Of a stretch of 64,000 bases of DNA, positions 24,863 to 32,810 are shown one piece after another. The notes under the pieces were generated by a model. It ran no database searches. It saw nothing but the letters and a program-made list of their open reading frames with translations, and had not been told where the DNA came from. Both the position numbers and the translations under genes were made by a program. Source of the DNA: Gammaproteobacteria bacterium (lineage in GTDB: Bacteria; Pseudomonadota; Gammaproteobacteria; Steroidobacterales; Foliamicaceae). The stretch is from NCBI GenBank assembly GCA_009845905.1, contig VXYS01000006.1, forward strand, positions 1 to 64,000. The letters are read 5' to 3'. Position 1 is the first letter of the stretch. Each line of letters opens with the position of its first letter.

Positions 24863-26140
24863 ATGAGAGAGTTCAAATTACCTGATCTTGGCGAGGGTCT
24901 GACGGAGGCCGAGATCGTCGAATGGCATGTTGCCGCCAACGACGACATCAAGCTCAATCAGCCGCTGGTTTCGGTGGAGACCGACAAGGCCGTGGTGGAG
25001 GTGCCGTCGCCGGTTACGGGCCGCGTGATCTCGCTGCACGGCGAGGCCGGCGACGTGATCCCCGTCGGCGATGTGCTCGCCCGCTTCGACGTGCCCGCGA
25101 AAGAAGGCGCCGCGCCCCCCGGGAGCGAGGAAGCCCCCGGGAGGGAGGACGTCCCGTCCTCCCAAAGTAAGGGAAACACCGCCGTCCCCCAGGCCGACGG
25201 CAAGGACGACGCCCCCGGCGTGGTCGGCGAACTTCCCGCCAGCGCCCTGGTGATGAGCGACACGACCGGCTCCGCCGCCGCGGCTCCGAAGAAACAACGG
25301 GTCAAGGCCGCCCCTTCCGTGCGCGCCCTGGCCCGCGAACTGGGCGTGGACCTGACGCGGATCGAGGGCTCCGGCCCCGCCGGCCGGATCACGGCCAGGG
25401 ACGTCGCCGGCGCCGCCAAGGCCGCCGGGGACGCGGCCCCTTCCGCCGCGGGAACCACGGCGCCCCGCCCTCCGTCCGGCGAAGCCGGTTCTACGCCAGC
25501 TCCCGCCACCGAAGAAAAACTCGCCGGCCCGCGCCGCGCCATGTTCCACAGCATGACCGCTTCGCACACCGAAGTGGCGCTGTGCACGGTGATGGACGAC
25601 GCCGACATCCACGACTGGGAGTCGCCGCGCGATTTCACGCCGCGGCTGATCCGCGCGATGGTGGCCGGGGCCCGCGCCGAACCGCGGCTCAACGGCACGT
25701 TCAGCGCCGAGACCGGCGTGCTGTCCATGTCCGAAGACGTGCACATGGGCCTGGCCATGGAAACGCCGCACGGCCTGATCGTGGCCACGATCTTCAACGC
25801 CGGCAAGCTGAGCCTCGATGAAGTGCGCGACGAAGTGGCGCGGCTGAAGACGGCAGGCGCCGACCGCACGCTCAAGCCCGGGGAGGTGCGCGGCTACACC
25901 ATCACGCTGTCGAACATCGCCGGCGGATCGTCGCGCTACGCCACGCCGCTGATGGTTCCGCCCACCGTGGGCATCCTGGGAAGCGGCGCGGCCCGCGAGG
26001 AAGTCGTGGCCGTGAACGGCGAGATCGCGATCCGCCGCATGCTGCCGCTGTCGCTCACTTTCGATCACCGCTGCGTGGCCGGCGCCGACGCGTCCCGATT
26101 CCTGGGCGCGGTGGTGGCGGACCTCAAGCTGGCCTCGTGA
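24863..26140 (+). CDS. pdhC: Lipoyl acyltransferase E2 of the 2-oxoacid dehydrogenase
   Basis: A 425-residue E2 with one lipoyl domain (1-77, lipoyl Lys42 in VETDKAVVE), a long linker (78-145), a peripheral-subunit-binding domain (about 148-186, APSVRALARELGVDL) and the acyltransferase core (220-425). The linker between residues 86 and 100 is written by family A palindromes. In the catalytic HxxxDG motif His402 is present but the aspartate is Ala406 (DHRCVAGADASRF). Some E2 subfamilies vary this position, so loss of activity should not be assumed. ATG 24863; stop overlaps gpmA (GTGA). Confidence 0.9.
   Translation: MREFKLPDLGEGLTEAEIVEWHVAANDDIKLNQPLVSVETDKAVVEVPSPVTGRVISLHGEAGDVIPVGDVLARFDVPAKEGAAPPGSEEAPGREDVPSSQSKGNTAVPQADGKDDAPGVVGELPASALVMSDTTGSAAAAPKKQRVKAAPSVRALARELGVDLTRIEGSGPAGRITARDVAGAAKAAGDAAPSAAGTTAPRPPSGEAGSTPAPATEEKLAGPRRAMFHSMTASHTEVALCTVMDDADIHDWESPRDFTPRLIRAMVAGARAEPRLNGTFSAETGVLSMSEDVHMGLAMETPHGLIVATIFNAGKLSLDEVRDEVARLKTAGADRTLKPGEVRGYTITLSNIAGGSSRYATPLMVPPTVGILGSGAAREEVVAVNGEIAIRRMLPLSLTFDHRCVAGADASRFLGAVVADLKLAS
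25118..25163. repeat. Family A palindromes inside the E2 linker, copy A6
   Basis: Two abutting pieces: CCCGGGAGCGAGG at 25118-25130 and a full module from 25136 to 25163 (GGGAGGACGTCCCGTCCTCC). Both are in frame in the E2 gene and encode a Pro/Gly/Glu/Ser-rich piece of the flexible linker. Confidence 0.75.
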
Positions 26141-26841
26141 AGCCGTCGTATGGCCGGCTGATCCTGTGCCGGCACGGCGAGAGCCTCTGGAACCGCGAGA
26201 ACCGCTTCACCGGCTGGACCGACGTTGATCTGAGTCCCGCGGGCGAGGAGGAGGCCTGCCGCGCCGGGCGCCTGCTTCGCCAGGAGGGCCTGAAGCCCGA
26301 AGTGGCCCACACCTCGGTGCTGACCCGCGCCTTGCGCACGCTATCGCTGATGCTGGCGGAGCTGAACGCAAGCGGCATCAAGGTCCATCGAAGCTGGCGT
26401 CTGAACGAACGCCATTACGGCGCGCTGCAGGGTCTTAACAAGGCGGAGACGATGGAAAAGCACGGCGAGGCGCAGGTGAAGATCTGGCGGCGTTCCTACG
26501 CCACGCCGCCGCCGGTGCTGGCGCCGGACGACCCGCGCCACCCGCGCCACGACCCGCGCTATGCCGATCTGGACGCGCCGCCGGCCGCCGAGTCGCTGAA
26601 GGACACGCTGGTCCGGGTGCAGCCGTACTGGGAAAGCCGCATCGCGCCGGACGTCAAGGCCGGGCGCTGCACGCTGGTGTCCGCGCACGGCAACAGCCTG
26701 CGGGCGCTGGTTAAGCTGCTGGAGAATATTTCCGATGACGACATCGTCAGGCTGGAGATTCCGACCGGGGCGCCGCTTCTGTACGAATTCGGCCCCGGCT
26801 TTGCGGCCCGGCCGCGCCGCTACGTGGGAGAAGGACAGTGA
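26137..26841 (+). CDS. gpmA: 2,3-bisphosphoglycerate-dependent phosphoglycerate mutase
   Basis: A 234-residue glycolytic enzyme interconverting 3- and 2-phosphoglycerate. The phosphohistidine motif LCRHGESLWNRENRFTGWTD is at residues 9-28 and the second catalytic His lies in LVSAHGNSLRALVK. ERHYGALQGLNKAE is also diagnostic. GTG 26137 overlaps the E2 stop (GTGA) and the gene's own stop overlaps the next start in the same way. Its place directly after pyruvate-dehydrogenase-like genes suits central carbon flow. Confidence 0.94.
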   Translation: MKPSYGRLILCRHGESLWNRENRFTGWTDVDLSPAGEEEACRAGRLLRQEGLKPEVAHTSVLTRALRTLSLMLAELNASGIKVHRSWRLNERHYGALQGLNKAETMEKHGEAQVKIWRRSYATPPPVLAPDDPRHPRHDPRYADLDAPPAAESLKDTLVRVQPYWESRIAPDVKAGRCTLVSAHGNSLRALVKLLENISDDDIVRLEIPTGAPLLYEFGPGFAARPRRYVGEGQ

Positions 26842-27377
26842 TTTACGACCTCGGTGACCGCAAACCGCGCTCGAAGGCGCTGTTCGTCGCCCCCGACGCC
26901 GCCGTGATCGGCAGCGTGGAACTGGGCAAGGACTCGAGCGTCTGGTACGGCGCCGTGTTGCGCGGCGATAACGATCCGATCCGGGTCGGGTCGCGCAGCA
27001 ACATCCAGGATGGCACCGTGGTGCACACCGATGAAGGCCAGCCCACGATCATCGGCGACGACGTGACCGTGGGGCACAAGGTGATCCTTCATGGCTGCAC
27101 CGTCGGGGACGGCTGCACCATCGGCATGGGCGCGATCCTGCTGAGCGGCTCGCGGGTCGGCGCCAACAGCCTGGTCGCTGCCGGCGCCCTTCTGCCGGAA
27201 GGCCGCGAGTATCCGCCCAACAGCCTGATCATGGGCGTGCCCGCCCGCGCCGTGCGCGAACTCACCGAGGACGAGAGCGCCCGCGTCGCGGAAGGCTCCG
27301 AAGTCTACGTCCTCCGCGCCCGCGAACACCGCGACCACCTCCAGGCCCGTATAGACGGAGAGGAGCATTCACCATGA
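26838..27377 (+). CDS. Gamma-class carbonic anhydrase family protein
   Basis: A 179-residue left-handed beta-helix protein of the YrdA/PaaY/gamma-carbonic anhydrase family. Hexapeptide repeats run through [20 protein letters not shown] and later [24 protein letters not shown] and [17 protein letters not shown]. The metal-binding histidines of the family have candidates in VVHTDE, VGHKV and LHGC. It may hydrate CO2 or be a structural relative. GTG 26838 overlaps gpmA (GTGA); its stop overlaps the methyltransferase start (ATGA). Confidence 0.88.
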   Translation: MIYDLGDRKPRSKALFVAPDAAVIGSVELGKDSSVWYGAVLRGDNDPIRVGSRSNIQDGTVVHTDEGQPTIIGDDVTVGHKVILHGCTVGDGCTIGMGAILLSGSRVGANSLVAAGALLPEGREYPPNSLIMGVPARAVRELTEDESARVAEGSEVYVLRAREHRDHLQARIDGEEHSP

Positions 27378-28030
27378 ACGAGAAAGCCAAATTCGAGGGC
27401 CATTACAAGGGCGCGAAAAGCAGGGAGAACCTGGCCTGGCATCATGCCAGGCCCACGCGCTTCATTCCTTTCGTGCACGAGTCGCGCGCGCAGCCGGGCA
27501 CCGCACTCGACCTGGGCTGCGGAACGGGTGTCGATACCGTCGGGCTGGCCAAGCTGGGCTGGACGGTCAAGGGCATCGACTTCATGGAGCAGGCCATCGC
27601 CATGTCCACGGAACTGGCCGAGAAGGAAGGCGTGGACGTGGAGTACATCCTGGCGGACGTCCTGGAGTGGGAATCGACCGAGAAGTTCGATCTCCTGGTC
27701 GATTCCGGGCTCATGCACAACATGCCTCGGGAAAGTCTTCCGGAGTACAAGGGCCGAATCCTCCGCTGGCTGAAGGAGGACGGCGACTTCATCCTGGTCC
27801 ACTGGGAAAGCCGCGGCGATCACGACCGGCTTTTCGCCGGACCCAGGCGCTCCACCAAAGAGCAGCTGATTGCCTTCATGGCGCCGGAAATGTCGCCCGT
27901 GGATCGGTTCGACCGCAAGGAATCCCGCGTTTGCCGCACCTGTACGGGCAAGACCTGCGACCACAACGGCCAGTACTGCCGGGGCGTAGGCCCCGAACTC
28001 TCCGTAGCCTACCTCTGGTTCCGCCGCTAG
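27374..28030 (+). CDS. Class I SAM-dependent methyltransferase with cysteine-rich tail
   Basis: A 218-residue methyltransferase. The SAM site is [19 protein letters not shown] (about 45-63), followed by [11 protein letters not shown] and LADVLEW. The C-terminal part carries a cysteine cluster, [16 protein letters not shown] (about 188-203), which could bind a metal or be part of the active site. The substrate is unknown; similar small methyltransferases act on thiols, metalloids or small acids. It is the last gene of the chain of four-base overlaps from pdhC onward. Confidence 0.8.
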   Translation: MNEKAKFEGHYKGAKSRENLAWHHARPTRFIPFVHESRAQPGTALDLGCGTGVDTVGLAKLGWTVKGIDFMEQAIAMSTELAEKEGVDVEYILADVLEWESTEKFDLLVDSGLMHNMPRESLPEYKGRILRWLKEDGDFILVHWESRGDHDRLFAGPRRSTKEQLIAFMAPEMSPVDRFDRKESRVCRTCTGKTCDHNGQYCRGVGPELSVAYLWFRR

Positions 28031-28052
28031 CGGGGGCGATTCCCGCCCTCAT

Positions 28053-28107
28053 CCTGGGAAGGAGGGCGTCCCGCCCTCCGTGAAGGCGAGACGCCTTCAC
28101 GCCCAGG
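28053..28107. repeat. Family A composite palindrome, copy A7
   Basis: CCTGGGA and its near inverse GCCCAGG bound two hairpins, GGAGGGCG-TCC-CGCCCTCC and GTGAAGGCG-AGA-CGCCTTCAC. A degraded third piece (GGGGGCGATTCCCGCCCTC) lies at 28032-28050. The element fills the gap between the convergent methyltransferase and xdhC genes. Confidence 0.85.
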
Positions 28108-28109
28108 CA

Positions 28110-29102
28110 TCAGGCCGGACGGTTTGTGTGGTGGGCGGTGAGTTCGGCCATGATGGAGAGTGCGATGGAGGCGGGGTCGTTGGCGCCGATGTCCAGGCCG
28201 ACCGGGCCGCGCAGCTTGCTCTCGAGGTCGCCGGCGCCGTCGCCCAGTTCGCGCAGCAGGCGCTCGCGCCGCGCCTTCGGGCCCAGCACGCCCACCCAGG
28301 GAATCGGCCGGTTGGCCAGCGCGGCCAGGTAGGCGCGGTCCGAGGCCAGGTGGTGGCTCATCACCACGCAGGCGTCCCAGGGATCCAGGTCGAGATGTTG
28401 AGCGACACTCTCGGGCCTGAGTTCCAGCACGGACTCGGCGGAGCCCAGGTCCCCGCGCTCCAGGTATGAGCGGCGGTGGTCGCAGACCGTGACTCGCCAG
28501 CCGAGGCGTTCGGCGAACTCCACCAGCGGCACGGCGTCCACGCCGGCGCCCAGCACCAATAGCCTCGGGATCGGCGCAAGCGGATAGACCAGCACCTTGC
28601 GTGCCGGGTTCTCGAGCGTGTGCAGGCCGTTGGGATGCTCGGCCGGCACCTCGTCATCCAGGAACGTGGCGCCGACCGGCGCCTCGTCGCCCTCCACCAC
28701 GACCGCGCAGCGCGATGGCCCGGAGCGCATCGCCAGCTCCGCCATCCGCGTTAGCGGCGCCCAGGGATCGTCGCCGCCGGGGGACAGCGGCTGCAGCAGC
28801 ACCTTGAGCATGCCGTCGCAGCCGACGCCGGTCCCGAACAGGATGTCGTGCTCGCCGCGCATGTCGTAGCAGACCGAACGCGCCTCGCCCGACTCCAGTA
28901 CGGAAGCGGCATGCTCCGCCAGGTCGCCCTCCAGGCAGCCGCCGCTCACCAGGCCCTGGTAGTTGCCCTCGCCGTCGATCAGCACGCGGGAACCGGACTT
29001 GGAATAGGTCGATCCCGCCGTTTCGTACACGGTGCCGAGGACCAGGCGGTCGCCGGCCTGCTTCCAGTCGGCGAACGTTTCGATCAGGTGCTTGAGCGCC
29101 AT
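28110..29102 (-). CDS. XdhC/CoxI family molybdoenzyme accessory protein
   Basis: A 330-residue protein of the XdhC/CoxI family, which binds and sulfurates the molybdenum cofactor for xanthine-dehydrogenase-like enzymes. The N-terminal XdhC domain shows VYETAGSTYSKSGSRVLIDG and GLVSGGCLEGDLAEHA. The C-terminal Rossmann domain shows LLVLGAGVDAVPLVEFAERLGW and ANRPIPWVGVLGPKARRERLL. No molybdoenzyme subunits lie nearby, although moaC, mobA and a MOSC gene are elsewhere in the window. ATG 29102. Confidence 0.88.
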   Translation of the reverse strand: MALKHLIETFADWKQAGDRLVLGTVYETAGSTYSKSGSRVLIDGEGNYQGLVSGGCLEGDLAEHAASVLESGEARSVCYDMRGEHDILFGTGVGCDGMLKVLLQPLSPGGDDPWAPLTRMAELAMRSGPSRCAVVVEGDEAPVGATFLDDEVPAEHPNGLHTLENPARKVLVYPLAPIPRLLVLGAGVDAVPLVEFAERLGWRVTVCDHRRSYLERGDLGSAESVLELRPESVAQHLDLDPWDACVVMSHHLASDRAYLAALANRPIPWVGVLGPKARRERLLRELGDGAGDLESKLRGPVGLDIGANDPASIALSIMAELTAHHTNRPA

Positions 29103-29109
29103 TGCTGAC

Positions 29110-29186
29110 TATGGGAGGGCGAGACGCCCTCCCGCCCGGGTCGTGGACGGCGGGGACGTGGCGAGGGTCATGCTCTCGCTCCCAGG
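29110..29186. repeat. Family A composite palindrome, copy A8
   Basis: GGGAGGGCG-AGA-CGCCCTCCC (29113-29133) and GCGAGGGTCATGCTCTCGC (29161-29179) followed by TCCCAGG. The right piece runs into the 3' end of the phosphotransferase gene (29168 onward, minus strand) and encodes its last residues and stop. Confidence 0.75.
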
Positions 29187-30214
29187 AGGGTGGGGCGGAC
29201 GGAGAGGAGGGATTCGGCGAGGCGGAGCTGGCCGCGGGCGCGCACGAGGTTGTGCTCGGCGCGCGAGGCGAAGCGCTGCGGATCCCAGCCGAAGTAGCGG
29301 TCATTGAGGATGTCGGCGGTGAAGCGCGTGGTCAGTTCCAGCGTGATCCAGAGCGTGGCGTCCACGAGGCACGACCGTTCGTCTTCATTGATGAAGGTGG
29401 CCACGTCCAGGTAGCCGGAGCGGGCCGCCTCGAACAGCTCGACCGAAAACGCGGTTTCCTCGCTGTCCTCGCCGACGGGATTGCACCACGAGCGAAAGGC
29501 GTCGCCCAGTTCATAGGGCAGGCTCAGGCGTCCCAGCGAGTCCAGGTCCACCATGGCCAGCCCCTCGCCTTCGGGCGAGAACAGCATGTTGTTGATCTTG
29601 GGGTCGCCGTGCACCACGCGCAGCGGCGTTTCGGGCATGGCCGGCAGTTGCGCCAGCAGTTGCAGCGTTCGGCGCTGCAGGCGTTCGGCTTCCGCACGCA
29701 AGGGATGGCCGTGATGCAAGGCCAGCGCCTGATCCAGCTCCGCAATACGACGGTCCGGTTCGTGAATCGGCCGGCGTTTGCTGGCGAACGGCGCCCGGAA
29801 ATTCACCAGCGCCATGTGAAAGCGGGCAAGAAGTGCGCCGGCCTGTTCGGCCTGGCCGGTGTTCTCGAGCCGGTTGTGGAACTCGCCTTCGAGCCAGGTG
29901 AGCAGGCGCCAGACGCCGTCATCCCGCTCCACGTACAGATCGCCGCCGGATGCGCGCACCAGCCGCGGCGTGGCCATGCCCCACGCGGCGATATGGGCCG
30001 TTACGGCCTCGATGTCTGCGTGGATCTCCGCTCCGAGGATGGGGCTCAGGCGCTGCAGCGCATAACTGGAACCGTTCCCGCCGCGAACCCTCCAGGTGCG
30101 GTTGATCAGCCCGTGGTCCATGTACTCCAGCGATTCGGCGCGCAGGCCCCAGTCGCCGAGCACTTGTTCGGCGGCCGCGGTTTCGCTGAAATCGGACGAA
30201 TCGGTCCTGGGCAT
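29168..30214 (-). CDS. Aminoglycoside-phosphotransferase-fold kinase (APH family)
   Basis: A 348-residue small-molecule kinase of the APH/choline-kinase fold. The catalytic loop VVHGDPKINNMLFS and the metal-binding MVDLDSLGRLSLPYELGD are intact, and the N-lobe begins GLINRTWRVRGGNGSSYALQ. Natural substrates of such chromosomal members are often amino sugars, homoserine or aminoalcohols rather than antibiotics. Drug resistance is not implied. ATG 30214 is preferred for its GGGGGA ribosome site. The last residues (LLGARA) come from a family A palindrome, so the tail may be newly acquired. Divergent from the TonB receptor. Confidence 0.85.
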   Translation of the reverse strand: MPRTDSSDFSETAAAEQVLGDWGLRAESLEYMDHGLINRTWRVRGGNGSSYALQRLSPILGAEIHADIEAVTAHIAAWGMATPRLVRASGGDLYVERDDGVWRLLTWLEGEFHNRLENTGQAEQAGALLARFHMALVNFRAPFASKRRPIHEPDRRIAELDQALALHHGHPLRAEAERLQRRTLQLLAQLPAMPETPLRVVHGDPKINNMLFSPEGEGLAMVDLDSLGRLSLPYELGDAFRSWCNPVGEDSEETAFSVELFEAARSGYLDVATFINEDERSCLVDATLWITLELTTRFTADILNDRYFGWDPQRFASRAEHNLVRARGQLRLAESLLSVRPTLLGARA

Positions 30215-30262
30215 CGGTTGTTTTTCCCCCGGGGGCAATTTTGCGCGAAACGTCAATGTACA

Positions 30263-30268
30263 TATACT
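30263..30268 (+). promoter_or_regulatory. Candidate -10 element for the TonB-dependent receptor
   Basis: TATACT with a poor -35 (TTGCGC at 30241-30246, 16-base spacing). It is the only plausible promoter in the 130-base divergent gap, and the receptor ATG lies at 30345 behind an AGGGGGAT ribosome site. No Fur box or other operator was recognised. Confidence 0.3.
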
Positions 30269-30344
30269 GAGCCGGCGTGGGGAGGGTGAATTCCCTTTTT
30301 CTTGCGCGATTCACCGCAATTGTCAACTTCCAGGGGGATAGAAC

Positions 30345-32780
30345 ATGACAATTCACGTCTGCTTGCGCCGGTTTGCCGGCATCGCCGCGGTTTCCGCCGC
30401 GGCCCTGATGGGCATACAGGACCTCGCTGCCCAGGAATTCGAGGAAATCGTCGTCACGGCGCGCAAGCGCGACGAATCGGTGCTCGAGATTCCGATTGCC
30501 GTATCGGCCTACAGCCAGGACGACCTGGACGCGCTGGGCATGAACACCATCGAGCAACTTTCCTCGGTAACGACGGGCTTCACTCTCCAGAACGTCAGCC
30601 AGGGCGGAATGGGCGGGCGGCACAACCCCAACATCCGCTTCCGCGGACTGGGCGTTCAGGTGGAAAGCCCCGCGTCGCGCGCCGGTTCGGTGTTCTGGAA
30701 CGGCGGCTACATTTCCGATGGCGTGGGCATCCTGCCGCTGATCGACCTCGAGCGGGTCGAGATCCTGAAGGGGCCGCAGACCGCGTTCTTCGGCCGCAAC
30801 ACCTTCGCCGGCGCGGTCAACTACATCCCCGCACAGCCGGGCGACGAGTTCGGCGGCAAGGCCTCCCTGTCCTACTCGGCATCCGATGAAAGCAGCCACA
30901 ACTTCACCGTCGCGGTCGGCGGGCCGATCAGCGACAGCGTGGGCGTGCGCTTCGCGCTGATGCAGGAAAAGGTGGGCGCCGACTACCAGTTCGACAACGG
31001 CGATCCCATCGGCGAGCAGAACAACACCGCGTTCACCGCGCTGGCGACGTTCGAGGTATCGGATGCATTCAGCTTCCAGGTATCGGGCTTTTACGTCGAT
31101 GCCGACGACACGATGGCGTTGCAGTCAGTCGACGCCCCCGTTGCTGCCGGAACCTGCAACCGCACCTACAACGGCACGATCCGGCCCGTGGCCGGCGGCA
31201 CCGGCGGTACGTTCACCACGGACCTGTCGCAGTCGTTCCGCAATACGTTCTGCGGATCGATTCCCGACTGGGACGCGGTACAGCCGAACTTCTCCGAGGT
31301 TGGCAGGATCAACGACAGCACGCCGCTTTTCATGTTCTCCAACCCCTGGTCGTTCATCTCGACGCTGCCGCCCGAACTGGAAGGCTACTCGATCGTTGAC
31401 GCGCCGGATGGGCTGGGCAACACCTACGAGCTTTGGCGTGTTGACATTTCCGGGGATTACGAACTGGCGAATGGCGCCGTAGTGGGCGCTCAGTTCGCTC
31501 GCGGAGAATCCTCAAGCTGGCGAATAATCGACAACAACTTCGGCACGCCGGCGGTATTCTTCTTCAGGAATCCCGGCGCCCCCTGGCTCGCGGGACAGGC
31601 CGGCTGGGTGCGCGATACCTATGTCGAAGTCCGCTACACGCCGCAGGCCGGCGAGCGGATGAACTACACGGTGGGCACCAGCTATTATGCGCAGGACAAC
31701 CGGTCGGTCGCGTTCTCGGGTTTCGGCGCTACCCACAATCTGAACTTCCAGGACGGCGACAACTTCGGCGTGTTCGGTTCCGTGGACTACGCGCTGAACG
31801 AGCAGTGGACGCTGTCGCTGGAAGGACGCTGGAACACGGACACCCAGACCATCGTCTATGACGGCGTATCCATTCAGCAGCGCGTCGACCTCACCGCGAC
31901 CGTGGACGCGGAGCAGAAGTACAGCGCGTTCATGCCGCGCGTGATCATTTCCTGGCAACCTTCGGAGAACACCAATCTCTACGCCCACTACTCACGGAGC
32001 AATCTGCAAGGCAACGACACCAACGCAGAAGACTACGGCGAGTCCACGGGTGTGCCGCTGGACATTGGCGTCTTCACCCCGAAGCAGGCGCTGGACGCCT
32101 TCGAGGTGGGACTGAAGCAGCGCGTGGGCGGCTGGCTGAACTACGCGCTTTCCGCCTACGTCATGGACTGGGAGAACCAGACCTTCTTCGAATTGAGTCC
32201 GGCGCCGTTCTTTACCGCGGCCTACATTGCCGGCGACGCCGAGATCCGGGGGCTGGAAGCAGAGTTCGAACTGACGCCGAACGAATGGTTCAGCCTGAGC
32301 GGCGGAGTTACCTACAACGACGTGGAATTCACCGACTTTGCCGGCACCGGTTCGGTGGCAACGGCGGTGCTCGCGCCGCCCCCCACGCTGTCGGTCGGAG
32401 AGCAGATTTCCACGACCGGCGGCCGGCCGCGCTACATGCCGGAATGGACCGGCAGCCTGTCGGCGGTGTTACAGCTCGATCAACTCGTGGGCATGGCGAA
32501 CAATATCTGGCTCAGGGTGGACGGGATCTACCAGGGCCAGTTCTACGTCGACAACTTCAACTGGAACTCGGTGGACGGCTACTGGAAGATCAATGCGCGG
32601 GTGCATGCGGACGTGGGCGACACGTTCTCGGTCGAGCTCTACGCGATGAACCTGACCAACGATCTGAGCCCTCTGACGGCGGGCGGCACCACCAGCATAT
32701 TCGGTCTGCCCCACCGCAAGACCTTTACGCCGCTGCCGTACAAGCGCGAAGTCGGCCTGAAGCTGATCGCCGCCTTCTAG
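30345..32780 (+). CDS. TonB-dependent outer-membrane receptor
   Basis: An 811-residue outer-membrane importer energised by TonB. It has a signal peptide (about 1-29), a TonB box region FEEIVVTARKRDESV (32-46), a plug domain (LRGLG-like RFRGLGVQV, RVEILKGPQTAFFGRNTFAG) and a 22-strand barrel ending in the aromatic-terminated GLKLIAAF. It belongs to the large group whose ligands include siderophores, vitamins, glycans and terpenoids. No ligand can be assigned, and no transport partner lies nearby. It is divergent from the APH-like kinase and convergent with the methyltransferase that follows. Confidence 0.92.
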   Translation: MTIHVCLRRFAGIAAVSAAALMGIQDLAAQEFEEIVVTARKRDESVLEIPIAVSAYSQDDLDALGMNTIEQLSSVTTGFTLQNVSQGGMGGRHNPNIRFRGLGVQVESPASRAGSVFWNGGYISDGVGILPLIDLERVEILKGPQTAFFGRNTFAGAVNYIPAQPGDEFGGKASLSYSASDESSHNFTVAVGGPISDSVGVRFALMQEKVGADYQFDNGDPIGEQNNTAFTALATFEVSDAFSFQVSGFYVDADDTMALQSVDAPVAAGTCNRTYNGTIRPVAGGTGGTFTTDLSQSFRNTFCGSIPDWDAVQPNFSEVGRINDSTPLFMFSNPWSFISTLPPELEGYSIVDAPDGLGNTYELWRVDISGDYELANGAVVGAQFARGESSSWRIIDNNFGTPAVFFFRNPGAPWLAGQAGWVRDTYVEVRYTPQAGERMNYTVGTSYYAQDNRSVAFSGFGATHNLNFQDGDNFGVFGSVDYALNEQWTLSLEGRWNTDTQTIVYDGVSIQQRVDLTATVDAEQKYSAFMPRVIISWQPSENTNLYAHYSRSNLQGNDTNAEDYGESTGVPLDIGVFTPKQALDAFEVGLKQRVGGWLNYALSAYVMDWENQTFFELSPAPFFTAAYIAGDAEIRGLEAEFELTPNEWFSLSGGVTYNDVEFTDFAGTGSVATAVLAPPPTLSVGEQISTTGGRPRYMPEWTGSLSAVLQLDQLVGMANNIWLRVDGIYQGQFYVDNFNWNSVDGYWKINARVHADVGDTFSVELYAMNLTNDLSPLTAGGTTSIFGLPHRKTFTPLPYKREVGLKLIAAF

Positions 32781-32790
32781 CTTGCCGTCC

Positions 32791-32805
32791 CCTGGGAGGG
32801 CGGGC
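32791..32805. repeat. Truncated family A palindrome, copy A9
   Basis: CCTGGGAGGGCGGGC only: the left edge and half a hairpin, ten bases after the receptor stop. It is followed by a short CTAGAGCTAG palindrome that overlaps the region of the next gene's stop. Confidence 0.5.
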
Positions 32806-32810
32806 TAGAG

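Noticed and set aside
29168-30214. Antibiotic-resistance gene
   Set aside because: The APH fold is present, but chromosomal members of this divergent type usually phosphorylate metabolites. Nothing in the sequence or context points to an aminoglycoside substrate.
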